Shown: positions 16,769 to 24,675 of the stretch, in pieces
How positions within the stretch are numbered: position 1 is the stretch's first letter
Layout: the number at the start of each line of letters is the position of its first letter
DNA from: an uncultured Anaerolineaceae bacterium
GTDB taxonomy: Bacteria > Chloroflexota > Anaerolineae > Anaerolineales > Anaerolineaceae
NCBI GenBank assembly: GCA_937863605.1
Contig: CALMGN010000034.1
Location: forward strand, 1-59,764
Length of the DNA stretch: 59,764 bases
Direction of reading: 5' to 3'
Made by a program: the position numbers and the translations under genes
The notes under the pieces: model-generated
What the model saw: only the letters and a program-made list of their open reading frames with translations
What the model was told of the DNA's origin: nothing
Databases searched by the model: none

Positions 16769-17212
16769 TTACCGGCCGTAGCGCCCGCTGATGAAATTTT
16801 CCATCTCTTCCAGCAGCTGCGACTGGTCGGAGATGACAGTCTTGACCACGTCGCCGATGGTGATGATGCCGACCAATTTCTCATCTTCGACTACGGGCAG
16901 GTGGCGGATGCGGTGCGCGGTCATGTACAACATGCAGTCTTTGACCGTCTCCTCGGGGGTGATGGTGACCACATCGCGGGTCATAAAATCAGCTACCGGG
17001 CGGTGTTTGATGGTCTCAACATCCCTGATCGCTTGACGCACATAATCGCGTTCCGAGAAAATCCCCACCAGTTTGTCTTTGTCCATCACGACAACCGCGC
17101 CAATATCCTTGTCTGCCAACAGATGCAAGGTTTCGAAAACCGTCGTCGTTGGTGCAACCGACCAGACCACGTCGCCTTTTTCTTTTAGAATTTGCCGAAC
17201 AGTGCTGTCCAT
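16769..17212 (-). CDS. Tandem CBS-domain protein
   Basis: 147 residues from the ATG at 17212, which has AGGGGAGGG just in front; the longer frame from 17245 begins at the predicted transcription start. Two CBS motifs fill the protein: one ends in GIFSERDYVRQ (about 55-65) and the other in GIITIGDVVKTV near the C-terminus. This is the compact form often called an inosine-monophosphate-dehydrogenase-like CBS protein. Such proteins bind adenosyl nucleotides and sense energy or redox state. There is no catalytic domain. It has its own promoter at 17251-17278. Confidence 0.9.
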   Translation of the reverse strand: MDSTVRQILKEKGDVVWSVAPTTTVFETLHLLADKDIGAVVVMDKDKLVGIFSERDYVRQAIRDVETIKHRPVADFMTRDVVTITPEETVKDCMLYMTAHRIRHLPVVEDEKLVGIITIGDVVKTVISDQSQLLEEMENFISGRYGR

Positions 17213-17250
17213 GAAGCCCTCCCCTGGCATTGTGAAAATTCTCATAATTT

Positions 17251-17278
17251 ATTATAAGAATATTTTGGGTTGTGTAAA
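17251..17278 (-). promoter_or_regulatory. Sigma70-type promoter of the CBS gene
   Basis: On the minus strand TTTACA (17273-17278) and a perfect TATAAT (17251-17256) are separated by 16 bases. Transcription would start near 17244, giving a leader of about 30 bases to the ATG at 17212. Confidence 0.7.
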
Positions 17279-17300
17279 CAAATTATTTGGGTTAATCAGT

Positions 17301-17534
17301 TTATGGTTTTTTGTGATTCTGCTCGCTGGCTTCCACTGCTTTTAACAACATATTTGCCAATTCACGCGCCTGGTCGGGGGTCAAGAAAACATTCGTCTCG
17401 TCGGCAATTAAAATTTTTTCATCCGTGGGGCAGGATTCCCACAGGCACAGGCAAACATTATCGCTGAACTGGTCATCGGACCGATCGTAGAATACCTCGA
17501 CGCTCAACGTATCGTCCAATATGTAAAGTCCCAT
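17301..17534 (-). CDS. Small conserved-looking hypothetical protein
   Basis: 77 residues, acidic, not membrane-bound and with no family recognised. It contains LCLWESCPTDEKIL in the middle and an amphipathic helix TPDQARELANMLLKAVEAS at the end. The start has AGGAGG at ideal spacing and the gene follows proC by 15 bases on the same strand, so it is very likely translated as the third gene of the methyltransferase-proC unit. Function unknown. Confidence 0.65.
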   Translation of the reverse strand: MGLYILDDTLSVEVFYDRSDDQFSDNVCLCLWESCPTDEKILIADETNVFLTPDQARELANMLLKAVEASEQNHKKP

Positions 17535-17549
17535 TTTCGGCCTCCTGGA

Positions 17550-18398
17550 TTAATTCCCCTGCTTCTCCGGCGGGGTGCTGGTCTTACCCCTCCCTAATTC
17601 CTGCGAGCGCTCGTAGGCTGCCCAGATTGCGCGGCTGATCGCGGTGCGAAACCCGGCTTTTTCCAGGTAATAAAGTGCCGCCGCCGAAGTACCTCCCGGC
17701 GAGGTCACCTCATTGCGCAAGTGCGCCGGGTGATCTTTCTTTTGTGCGTAATATTCAACCGAGCCGCGCAGGGTTTGCAGCACCAACGCCTCGGAGATCC
17801 GGCGCGGAAAGCCAAGATGCACGCCGGCATCGACCAACGCCTCCATAAATAGGAAGACGTACGCCGGGCCGGTGCCGGACAAGGCGGTTGCCATGTCCAG
17901 TAAATTTTCGTCCTCGACAAAAATCTCCTGCCCAAGGGCGGTCAATATGCGCTGCGCCAAATCCCGTTGGATGGATGTGACTGCGGATGACGCAGTCCAG
18001 ACCGAAATGCCTTGTCCGATTTGCGCCGGAGTGTTGGGCATGACGCGCACTACCACCGGATGTGAGAGCGCCTGCGAAATGGTCTGGATGGAGGCGCCGG
18101 CAACGATCGACAAAACCAGGGCCTGAGGGTCGATGCTGCCGCGCAAACCAGCTAAAACGCCTTGCAGCCGCTGGGGTTTTACCGCCAGAATGACAATTTC
18201 TGCTCCCTTGGCCGCGGCTTTATTGTCCGTCGTGAACAGGATGCCGTAGCGTTCGATTAACTCCTCACCACGCTCAGTGCGTGGACCGGCAGCGGTAATT
18301 TTGGAGGGTTCAGTGACCTGGTTGCGGATCAACCCGCTGATGACCGCTTCGGCCATAACGCCGGGGCCAATTAAGGTAATGGTGGGGGTGTTTGTCAT
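17550..18398 (-). CDS. proC: Pyrroline-5-carboxylate reductase
   Basis: 282 residues, the normal length. The N-terminal Rossmann motif is TLIGPGVMAEAVISGL, with Pro-Gly in place of the more common Gly-Gly/Ala. The NAD(P) region continues with EIVILAVKPQ. The C-terminal catalytic signature is ALSGTGPAYVFLFMEALVDAGV followed by HPAHLRNEVTSPGGTS. It reduces pyrroline-5-carboxylate to proline in the cytoplasm, the last step of proline synthesis. It is preceded by AGGAGA and lies 22 bases after the methyltransferase gene, so both are probably one transcript. Confidence 0.95.
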   Translation of the reverse strand: MTNTPTITLIGPGVMAEAVISGLIRNQVTEPSKITAAGPRTERGEELIERYGILFTTDNKAAAKGAEIVILAVKPQRLQGVLAGLRGSIDPQALVLSIVAGASIQTISQALSHPVVVRVMPNTPAQIGQGISVWTASSAVTSIQRDLAQRILTALGQEIFVEDENLLDMATALSGTGPAYVFLFMEALVDAGVHLGFPRRISEALVLQTLRGSVEYYAQKKDHPAHLRNEVTSPGGTSAAALYYLEKAGFRTAISRAIWAAYERSQELGRGKTSTPPEKQGN

Positions 18399-18420
18399 GC
18401 GGCGAATCTCCTAAGAGAAT

Positions 18421-19326
18421 TTATTCTATGCTGGTCCAGCGAGCAAAGATAGCGGTGGAAAGCAGACGACCGGCGCTTTTCTCGGTCAAGGCAATTTCAC
18501 CGGCAGTAAGCGTACCGGCTTTACCGGTCAACATCTCCTGTACGGCGTAGTACAACGTCAGCGGCGAGGCTTTCACAGCGTAAGCGGTCAGGGCAACGAA
18601 TACGGGCTGGGGTGAAAGAATCTGGCGGCAGGCATCCAGCAGGTTGGGCAGCAGTTTGTAGAATTCCCACACCTCGCCTTTTGGGCCGCGGCCAAATTTG
18701 GGCGGGTCAAGGATGATGCCGTCGTAGGTTGAATTGCGCCGCACTTCGCGTTGCACGAATTTGAGGGCGTCATCTACGATCCAGCGCACGCTCCGGTCAC
18801 CCAGATTGGAAAAAGTCAGGTTTTCATTGGCCCACTGCACAACTTTACGCGATGCGTCCAGATGGGTGACCGCAGCGCCTGCCTGCGCCGCTGCCAGCGT
18901 TGCCAGGCCGGTATAGCCAAACAGGTTGAGGACCTTCAAGGGCCGCCGGCTGGACACAATTTGCTGCGTAATCCAATCCCACTGGGCGGCTTGCTCTGGG
19001 AAAACCCCCAGGTGGCGTGAGGCCGTGGTCTGGACATAAAATCGCAGCTGCTTGTACTGCATCGTCCAGCGTTCTGGTAGTTTTTGCAGCAACTGCCAGT
19101 GTCCGCCATTTTCCTCCGGAGACGGTTTGAAGACCGCATGCGCCTTGCTCCACTCGCGTTCCGGCAGGCTGGGCCGCCAGACGGCTTCAGGTTCGGGGCG
19201 CAGCAGGCGGTAGGGGCCGAAGCGCTCCAATTTTTGCCCATCGCCGCAGTCCAGCAACTCATAATCCTGCCAATCGGGCGAGGTCAGAACCTGAAGGGGA
19301 GGTGGGGTTTGGGTGCGAGTCGTCAT
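18421..19326 (-). CDS. RlmI/RlmK-like SAM-dependent methyltransferase
   Basis: 301 residues. A Rossmann methyltransferase core is seen: LNLFGYTGLATLAAA (motif I), VTHLDASRKVVQWANEN, and the nucleic-acid-base methylation motif DGIILDPPKFGRG. These are typical of Methyltrans_SAM (PF10672) 23S rRNA cytosine/guanine methyltransferases. The N-terminal PUA domain of RlmI is absent; the first 90 residues are a different WRPSLPEREW-type region also known in shorter members. It probably methylates rRNA, but the site cannot be assigned. First gene of a unit with proC. Confidence 0.8.
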   Translation of the reverse strand: MTTRTQTPPPLQVLTSPDWQDYELLDCGDGQKLERFGPYRLLRPEPEAVWRPSLPEREWSKAHAVFKPSPEENGGHWQLLQKLPERWTMQYKQLRFYVQTTASRHLGVFPEQAAQWDWITQQIVSSRRPLKVLNLFGYTGLATLAAAQAGAAVTHLDASRKVVQWANENLTFSNLGDRSVRWIVDDALKFVQREVRRNSTYDGIILDPPKFGRGPKGEVWEFYKLLPNLLDACRQILSPQPVFVALTAYAVKASPLTLYYAVQEMLTGKAGTLTAGEIALTEKSAGRLLSTAIFARWTSIE

Positions 19327-19390
19327 TGATTACGCCTGGGAGAAAGTGTTGACCATCAGTATACCAGTTTTCGCGCGTCTTTTGCGCGTC

Positions 19391-19420
19391 TCGACAGTAT
19401 CCGGCCGCCGGGTATATAAT
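19391..19420 (+). promoter_or_regulatory. Sigma70 promoter of the aminotransferase gene
   Basis: TCGACA (19391-19396) and TATAAT (19415-19420) are 18 bases apart. The predicted start lies about 30 bases before the ATG at 19460. Confidence 0.65.
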
Positions 19421-19459
19421 CTTTGCGCTGTCCTAATCCCCCCTACCTCCGAGTACAAC

Positions 19460-20623
19460 ATGACCTCTCAATTTGACCACCGTTACGACCGCCGAAACAC
19501 CGAGAGCATCAAATGGAACCTGTTTCCAGAGGATGTGCTGCCTATGTGGGTGGCGGATATGGATTTTCCGGTCCCGCCAGCGGTTACCCGGGCGCTCAAA
19601 ACCCGAGTGGAGCATCCCATTTACGGCTATGCTAAAACCGAGCCAGGCCTGGTGGAAGCCATTCAAGCTCACTTGAGACGCCTTTACGGCTGGCAAGTGG
19701 AGAGCGAGCAGATCGTCTTGATGCCCGGAGTAGTGATCGCGTTTAATCTGGCAACGCAGGCGCTTTCACAGCCAGGCGGCAGTTTAGTTTTTTTGACCCC
19801 GGTCTATATGCCGTTTTTTGAGGTCGCAAAGAATGCCGGCCTGACCCAGGTGACAGTTGATTTGCTGCAAGATGAAAACGGCCATTTCAGCATAGATTGG
19901 GAACGCTTTGAAGCCGCGATTGCACAACGCCCGAGTCTATTCCTGCTGTGCAACCCGCACAACCCGGTCGGACGGGTCTTTACCCGGGCTGAGCTCGAAC
20001 GCATAACGGAAATTTGCCAGCGCTTCAACGTGCCGATTTGCTCGGATGAAATTCATTCCGATCTGGTTTATAGCGGGCACCGCCACACACCGGTTGCATC
20101 ACTCTCGCCTGAAATCGCTGCCAATACCATTACCTTGATGGCCCCCAGCAAGACGTTCAACGTCCCGGGGCTGGGCTGCTCGTATGCTATCATAACAAAC
20201 CCCGAACTGCGCAAATCCTTCAACAATGCCCGCCACGGACTGGTACACGGAGCTAATTTGATGGGGATGATCGCTGCCCGCGCCGCCTATGCCGAGGGGC
20301 AGGATTGGCTGGCGGAGCTATTGACTTATCTGGAAGGCAACCGGGATTTTCTAGTCGACTTCATCAAAACCCGCTTGCCTCGGGCGCGCATGACCATCCC
20401 GGAAGGCATCTACCTTGCCTGGATCGACTTACGGGCTTACAATCTAGAACCTACGTCCTGTGAATACCTGGTTAAACACGCCAGGGTGGGGCTGAATGAC
20501 GGTAAAGAATTTGGTACGGCTGGAATCGGATATGTGAGGCTCAATTTTGCCTGTCCCCGCAGCGTGTTACTCGAGGGATTAGAGCGTATCCGACAAGCGC
20601 TGGAGAATGTTCCGGCGAAATAG
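19460..20623 (+). CDS. PatB/MalY-type aminotransferase (cystathionine beta-lyase)
   Basis: 387 residues from ATG 19460; the longer frame back to 19313 crosses the promoter and is not real. It is a fold-type I PLP enzyme: MWVADMDFPVPP near the N-terminus is the hallmark of the MalY/PatB group, CNPHNPVGRVF and CSDEIHSDLVY are the cofactor-contact motifs, and Lys231 in APSKTFNVPGLG should bind PLP. Family members cleave C-S bonds of cystathionine and cysteine conjugates, giving homocysteine or thiols. It is cytoplasmic and followed by the YdcF gene after 20 bases. Confidence 0.9.
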   Translation: MTSQFDHRYDRRNTESIKWNLFPEDVLPMWVADMDFPVPPAVTRALKTRVEHPIYGYAKTEPGLVEAIQAHLRRLYGWQVESEQIVLMPGVVIAFNLATQALSQPGGSLVFLTPVYMPFFEVAKNAGLTQVTVDLLQDENGHFSIDWERFEAAIAQRPSLFLLCNPHNPVGRVFTRAELERITEICQRFNVPICSDEIHSDLVYSGHRHTPVASLSPEIAANTITLMAPSKTFNVPGLGCSYAIITNPELRKSFNNARHGLVHGANLMGMIAARAAYAEGQDWLAELLTYLEGNRDFLVDFIKTRLPRARMTIPEGIYLAWIDLRAYNLEPTSCEYLVKHARVGLNDGKEFGTAGIGYVRLNFACPRSVLLEGLERIRQALENVPAK

Positions 20624-20643
20624 TGAAAGGTTAATTTCATCGA

Positions 20644-21261
20644 TTGACAAACCAACCTGAAAAAACTGTCGGGGGGTGTTTTGCAAAATTCGTTAGCGGT
20701 ACATTATTACTGGTTGCCGGGATCTATTTAATCCTGGTTTTCATCGGGATGCTGCTGGTCACCTCGGATTCGAATAAAAAAGCCGATGCTATTGTCCTAT
20801 TAAGCGGCGGCGGTAAAGTGCGTAACGCCGAAGCAGCCCGATTATTCAAGGATGGTGCGGCAGAAACGATTGTATTAACCCAGACATCCGGGCGCGGTAG
20901 CATTGCCACGTTGAGCGAGACCCGCAGCCAGTTGGTGAAGGGCGGTGTGCCTTCCTACCAGATTCAGACCGCAACCGGTACGGCCACCAGTACCTATGAT
21001 GAAGCCCGGCAAGTGGCTAAGCTGGCCAAAAGCGCCGGGTTCAATTCAGTGTTGGTAGTGACCGATCCTTACCACACCTTGCGTGCCCGAATTTTGTTCG
21101 CCGGTGAACTTGGCACTGAGGGAGTAAAGGTGCGGGTAGTTGCAGCCCGCGACCACTGGTATCAACCCGTCACCTGGATGTTCAGCCAGGAAGGCTGGCG
21201 CGTCACGCTGACCGAACTGGTAAAAATCGGCGGCATCATTTTGGGGATGCGCGGCGGTTAA
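20644..21261 (+). CDS. YdcF/SanA-like DUF218 protein, membrane anchored
   Basis: 205 residues, TTG start. One N-terminal helix (about 14-38) is followed by a DUF218 domain: ADAIVLLSGGG (about 47-57), RNAEAARLFKDGAAETIVLT, the STYDEARQVA segment and VVTDPYHTLRAR. The first and last motifs build the presumed active site. The family is implicated in envelope integrity and binds nucleotide-like ligands in the few studied cases. The reaction here is unknown. The gene ends at a strong bidirectional terminator shared with the cold-shock gene. Confidence 0.85.
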   Translation: MTNQPEKTVGGCFAKFVSGTLLLVAGIYLILVFIGMLLVTSDSNKKADAIVLLSGGGKVRNAEAARLFKDGAAETIVLTQTSGRGSIATLSETRSQLVKGGVPSYQIQTATGTATSTYDEARQVAKLAKSAGFNSVLVVTDPYHTLRARILFAGELGTEGVKVRVVAARDHWYQPVTWMFSQEGWRVTLTELVKIGGIILGMRGG

Positions 21262-21300
21262 AAAAAGACTGCGCCACATTGTGGCGCAGTTTATATTTAA
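21261..21300. terminator. Bidirectional terminator between ydcF-like gene and csp
   Basis: ACTGCGCCAC (21268-21277) pairs perfectly with GTGGCGCAGT (21281-21290) around an ATT loop. A run of seven A on the left gives a T run for the minus strand, and TTTATATTT follows on the right. Confidence 0.9.
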
Positions 21301-21314
21301 TTTTCTGGGGCGAC

Positions 21315-21527
21315 TTACTCTACAGAGGTAACCGCGGCTGCCTGTAAACCCTTGTTCCCCTTCTCAATTGAAAACTCCACTTTCTGGCCTTCTTTGAGCT
21401 GCTTGTAGCCATCCATATCGATAGCGGAAAAGTGTACGAAGACATCTTCCCCATCTTCACGGCCGATAAAACCGTACCCCTTGGCAGGGTTGAACCATTT
21501 AACTGTTCCAACAAAACGTTCTGACAT
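21315..21527 (-). CDS. csp: Cold-shock protein
   Basis: 70 residues, the standard CspA-type length. Both RNA-binding motifs are intact: KGYGFIG (RNP1) and VFVHFSAI (RNP2), and the N-terminus [12 protein letters not shown] is canonical. It binds single-stranded RNA or DNA and melts structure. A perfect -35 on the minus strand about 90 bases upstream leaves a leader of roughly 55 bases, as usual for csp genes. It is transcribed alone. Confidence 0.97.
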   Translation of the reverse strand: MSERFVGTVKWFNPAKGYGFIGREDGEDVFVHFSAIDMDGYKQLKEGQKVEFSIEKGNKGLQAAAVTSVE

Positions 21528-21589
21528 GCTTTACTCCATCTTACTAGGTAGAAATTATCTGGCATTTCAGCCAAATCCATCAGCCCGCA

Positions 21590-21618
21590 AGGTTATCATG
21601 GTTTAATAGGCATGTCAA
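21590..21618 (-). promoter_or_regulatory. Possible promoter of csp
   Basis: On the minus strand TTGACA (21613-21618) is followed after 17 bases by TAACCT (21590-21595). The -35 is perfect, the -10 is weak. Confidence 0.45.
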
Positions 21619-21660
21619 GAATCTCGCCGGACAATTAAGACTAAAATTGGGGACAATTTC

Positions 21661-22455
21661 ATGGATCCGATTTCTGTCCAGAATTACCTGAAAAACGAGC
21701 AGTATCGCCAGGGCGACCACCTGGATGCCCGCATTCAGTTGCACCGGCGGTTCAGTGTCAATCCAACCGTTTATTTCGAATGGATGTACGATATCCTCGA
21801 TTTGCAGGCTGGAATGCCAATATTGGAGGTCGGCTGCGGCACAGGGGAAATCTGGCGCACCAATCTACCGCGGCTTCCGGATGTTCTCCCGGTGACCATG
21901 CTGGATCTCTCAGCCGGTATGGCAGCAGCCGCCCGAGCGACTCTCAACCATGATGCGCGCTTTCGCTTTGCCGCAGCTGACGCGCAACACCTGCCTTTTT
22001 CCAACGGTCAATTTGAGCAGGTAATTGCCAATTACATGCTCTACCATGTGCCGGATATCCCGCTGGCAGTGCGTGAATTGCGGCGCGTGTTGATTCCGGG
22101 CGGTCGGCTTTGCGCGGCAACCAATGGCCGCACGCACATGATTGAATTGCATGACCTGATGCAGCGTTTCGGGTTGCGGGTCAGTCAACAATATGATTTC
22201 ACCGCGCGCTACGGCCTGGAAAATGCGCCGCGTATTCTGGGCGATTGTTTTGACCATGTCGAGGTGGTTCCGTTTGTCGATCGTTTATTCGTCACAGATG
22301 CGGCTGCGTTAATGGACTACATCCGTTCGATGGTGGGCATCTGGCATTTTGATCCGGAAGGGCTGACTGGCATCGAGCAATGGGTGGCGGGTGAGATTCG
22401 CGACAAAGGCGGATTTACCATCCATAAATCCGGCGGGGTCGTGCTGGCGTGGTGA
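21661..22455 (+). CDS. Class I SAM-dependent methyltransferase (UbiE-like)
   Basis: 264 residues. The Methyltransf_11 core is clear: PILEVGCGTGEIW (motif I, about 55-67), VTMLDLSAGMAAAARA (motif II), FAAADAQHLPFSNGQFEQVIANYMLYHV and ELRRVLIPGGRLCAAT. It transfers a methyl group from SAM to a small molecule or lipid that cannot be named. It is cytoplasmic. The neighbouring TPR gene begins 30 bases later but has its own -10 box. Confidence 0.85.
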   Translation: MDPISVQNYLKNEQYRQGDHLDARIQLHRRFSVNPTVYFEWMYDILDLQAGMPILEVGCGTGEIWRTNLPRLPDVLPVTMLDLSAGMAAAARATLNHDARFRFAAADAQHLPFSNGQFEQVIANYMLYHVPDIPLAVRELRRVLIPGGRLCAATNGRTHMIELHDLMQRFGLRVSQQYDFTARYGLENAPRILGDCFDHVEVVPFVDRLFVTDAAALMDYIRSMVGIWHFDPEGLTGIEQWVAGEIRDKGGFTIHKSGGVVLAW

Positions 22456-22472
22456 CGGATATTCTCCGCGCG

Positions 22473-22478
22473 TATAAT
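22473..22478 (+). promoter_or_regulatory. TATAAT box 8 bases before the TPR start codon
   Basis: A perfect TATAAT lies only 7 bases before ATG 22486, with a mediocre GTGACG (22452-22457) 15 bases upstream. If used, the mRNA would start at or very near the ATG and be leaderless. Confidence 0.35.
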
Positions 22479-22485
22479 TAGCCTG

Positions 22486-23913
22486 ATGAAATCGTTCGAG
22501 CGGGTTTTATTACCAATTTTGGTCATCGCCCCGGTGCTGGTAATGGGGTTATTTCCGATTGCTCCTCGCCCGGTCCGGTTGGCAGACGCCTGGCAGCGGG
22601 CGCATCTCTCTGGCGCCATCGGCATGCCCGCAGAAGCGGCCAAATACTTCCGCCAGGTCTTGGAATATCAACCGCAGCGCAGCGATTTGTTCGAAAGAAT
22701 TGGCGAGTTGGAATTTTTTGCAGGAGATTACTCCCAGGCAATTGCCAGTTACGAGGAAGCTGACGAAAATGGAAAAATTTCCGCCAGTGGACTGCTGAAC
22801 CTGGGCGACAGCTACCAGCAAACAGGCGATCCGGCTGCAGCCAGAGGAACCTGGGCTAAATTGGCCAGTCTTCCGACCGTAGATGCTGCTCAGCTGGCAG
22901 CCGCGGCTGACCGTTTACGCACGGCTGGCGATTGGGACAGAACGCTGCAAACGGCGCAGCGCTGGCTGGAACTCGAGCCAGAATCTGTCCAGGCAGCCTG
23001 GTTGACTGGTATGCTGCTATCAACACGCAGCATCGCTGACGCTGCTCGTCCGCTGGCTATCGCCGGCAATGGCGAAGGCGTAGAAGCCGAATATTCCCGC
23101 CATTTATTGGAAGTGCTAGGACAGGCAGCGCTGCAAAATAACCGCCCCTATCAGTTGGTGCTGATCGGGCAGCGGTTGGGAGACCTGGGACAGTGGGACG
23201 TAGCGGAGACAGCATTTCAGGTGGCGGTAAAACTCGCGCCCGAGTATGCTGAAGCCTGGGCATTCCTGGGTGAATCCCGTCAGCAGCTTGGCAAGGACGG
23301 CTGGACGGATCTACTGCGTGCCAAGAGCATCGCGCCAAATTCGGATATCGTGTTATCCGCTTTGACGCTGTACTGGAGCCGTCAGAACAAGCCTATCGTC
23401 GTGCTGGCATATCTCCAAAAATTAGCGGCTAACCACCCTGACGAAGGCCGCTGGCAAGCAGAAATAGGCAGCACGCAGGCACAGGCCGGTGACCTTGTGG
23501 CAGCCATGGCAGCCTATCAACGTGCGGTCGAGATTGAACCGGTTAATGCTCAATTGTGGCGAGCGCTGGCAGTATTTTCCGCCACATACGGCTTTGACTT
23601 TGACGCCTATTCACAGCCAGCCATCGAGCAGGCGCTTGCGTTGGCGTCCAAAGATCGGCAAGTGTTGGATGCTGCCGGGTGGGTTTACCTGATGCAAGGC
23701 GATCTGGAAAAGGCGGAACAATTCTTGCAACTAGCGCTGGCAGAGGATGACGAATTCGAGGCAGCTCAGCTTCACCTGGCGCAAGTTTACCTCGCCGGAA
23801 ACCGCTTTATCCTGGCTTTTCCCCTGTTAAAAGCGGCTGCTGCTCAGAACACCGATCCAACGATCGCCCTCCAGGCGCAGCGGCTGCTTGACAAGCACTT
23901 TCCCGGTCAATAA
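22486..23913 (+). CDS. TPR-repeat protein with N-terminal membrane anchor
   Basis: 475 residues. The N-terminus has one hydrophobic helix (about 6-23), and then tetratricopeptide-type helix pairs run to the end. Examples are AAKYFRQVLEYQPQRSDLFERIGELE near 45-70, AYQRAVEIEPVNAQLWRALA near 340-360 and EKAEQFLQLALAEDDEFEAA near 415-435. Such proteins are scaffolds for protein contacts. The helix probably anchors it to the outer face of the cytoplasmic membrane. No catalytic residues are apparent and the partners are unknown. Confidence 0.85.
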   Translation: MKSFERVLLPILVIAPVLVMGLFPIAPRPVRLADAWQRAHLSGAIGMPAEAAKYFRQVLEYQPQRSDLFERIGELEFFAGDYSQAIASYEEADENGKISASGLLNLGDSYQQTGDPAAARGTWAKLASLPTVDAAQLAAAADRLRTAGDWDRTLQTAQRWLELEPESVQAAWLTGMLLSTRSIADAARPLAIAGNGEGVEAEYSRHLLEVLGQAALQNNRPYQLVLIGQRLGDLGQWDVAETAFQVAVKLAPEYAEAWAFLGESRQQLGKDGWTDLLRAKSIAPNSDIVLSALTLYWSRQNKPIVVLAYLQKLAANHPDEGRWQAEIGSTQAQAGDLVAAMAAYQRAVEIEPVNAQLWRALAVFSATYGFDFDAYSQPAIEQALALASKDRQVLDAAGWVYLMQGDLEKAEQFLQLALAEDDEFEAAQLHLAQVYLAGNRFILAFPLLKAAAAQNTDPTIALQAQRLLDKHFPGQ

Positions 23914-24005
23914 ACCGCCGATCGATCCGTTCACCGCACCATCCTCCAAATCAGTACTGACAGGCATCGAATTCTTGCCGCCGTCAGCATCCAAGGAGTT
24001 GCGGA

Positions 24006-24671
24006 ATGAATTATAAAACCATGCTGGTGCTCATAATCGCACTGACGACCCTGGTCTTGAGCGGGTGCAATCTCGAGGATCGCATCACGAGTTCTGCACT
24101 GGCAGACATTGACCCTGGCAGCGTGGTTTATTTTGACAATTTTAGCAACCCCGAATCGGGTTGGCAGGTGTGGTTATCTGAAAGCGCAACCATATCGTAT
24201 GCTTCAGAAGGTCTGCGGTTCCACATCAACGAAGCAAATTACGATTACTGGTCGCTGCCTGGGCAGCGTTTTAGCGATTCCACCCTGGCGGTGGAAGCCA
24301 CGTTAATCGAAGGTCCGACGGATAATGATTTTGGTCTGCTGTGCCGTTTCCAGAACAAGTATAATTTCTATGCTTTTTTGGTCAGCAGTGACGGGTACGG
24401 CGGCATCATCAAAGTCAAGGACGGCCTTTACCAAACTTTGAACAGCCCGGATGGATTGGAGTACGGCTCCATGATCCAGCAGGGGCAAGCCACCAACCAG
24501 ATTCGCGCTGACTGCGTCGGGTCCCGGTTGACGTTGTTTGTAAACCAGGAGAAATTCCTGGAGGTCGAAGACGCGGATTTAACTGTAGGCGACGTTGGTT
24601 TAATCGCTGGCTCGTACAGTCAACCTGGAGTGGAGATCTTATTTGACAACTTCTTTGTCTTAAAACCCTGA
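24006..24671 (+). CDS. Lipoprotein with laminin-G/concanavalin-like domain
   Basis: 221 residues. The signal peptide ends in a lipobox VLSGC (Cys20). The mature part has FDNFSNPESGWQVW, FGLLCRFQNKYNFYAFLVSS and the final LFDNFFVLKP. This is the pattern of jelly-roll domains related to 3-keto-disaccharide hydrolase (DUF1080) or LamG folds common in Chloroflexota lipoproteins. It is probably a surface carbohydrate- or protein-binding protein. Four bases separate its stop from the mtaB start, so the two are co-transcribed, although a functional link is not obvious. Confidence 0.8.
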   Translation: MNYKTMLVLIIALTTLVLSGCNLEDRITSSALADIDPGSVVYFDNFSNPESGWQVWLSESATISYASEGLRFHINEANYDYWSLPGQRFSDSTLAVEATLIEGPTDNDFGLLCRFQNKYNFYAFLVSSDGYGGIIKVKDGLYQTLNSPDGLEYGSMIQQGQATNQIRADCVGSRLTLFVNQEKFLEVEDADLTVGDVGLIAGSYSQPGVEILFDNFFVLKP

Positions 24672-24675
24672 AGGT

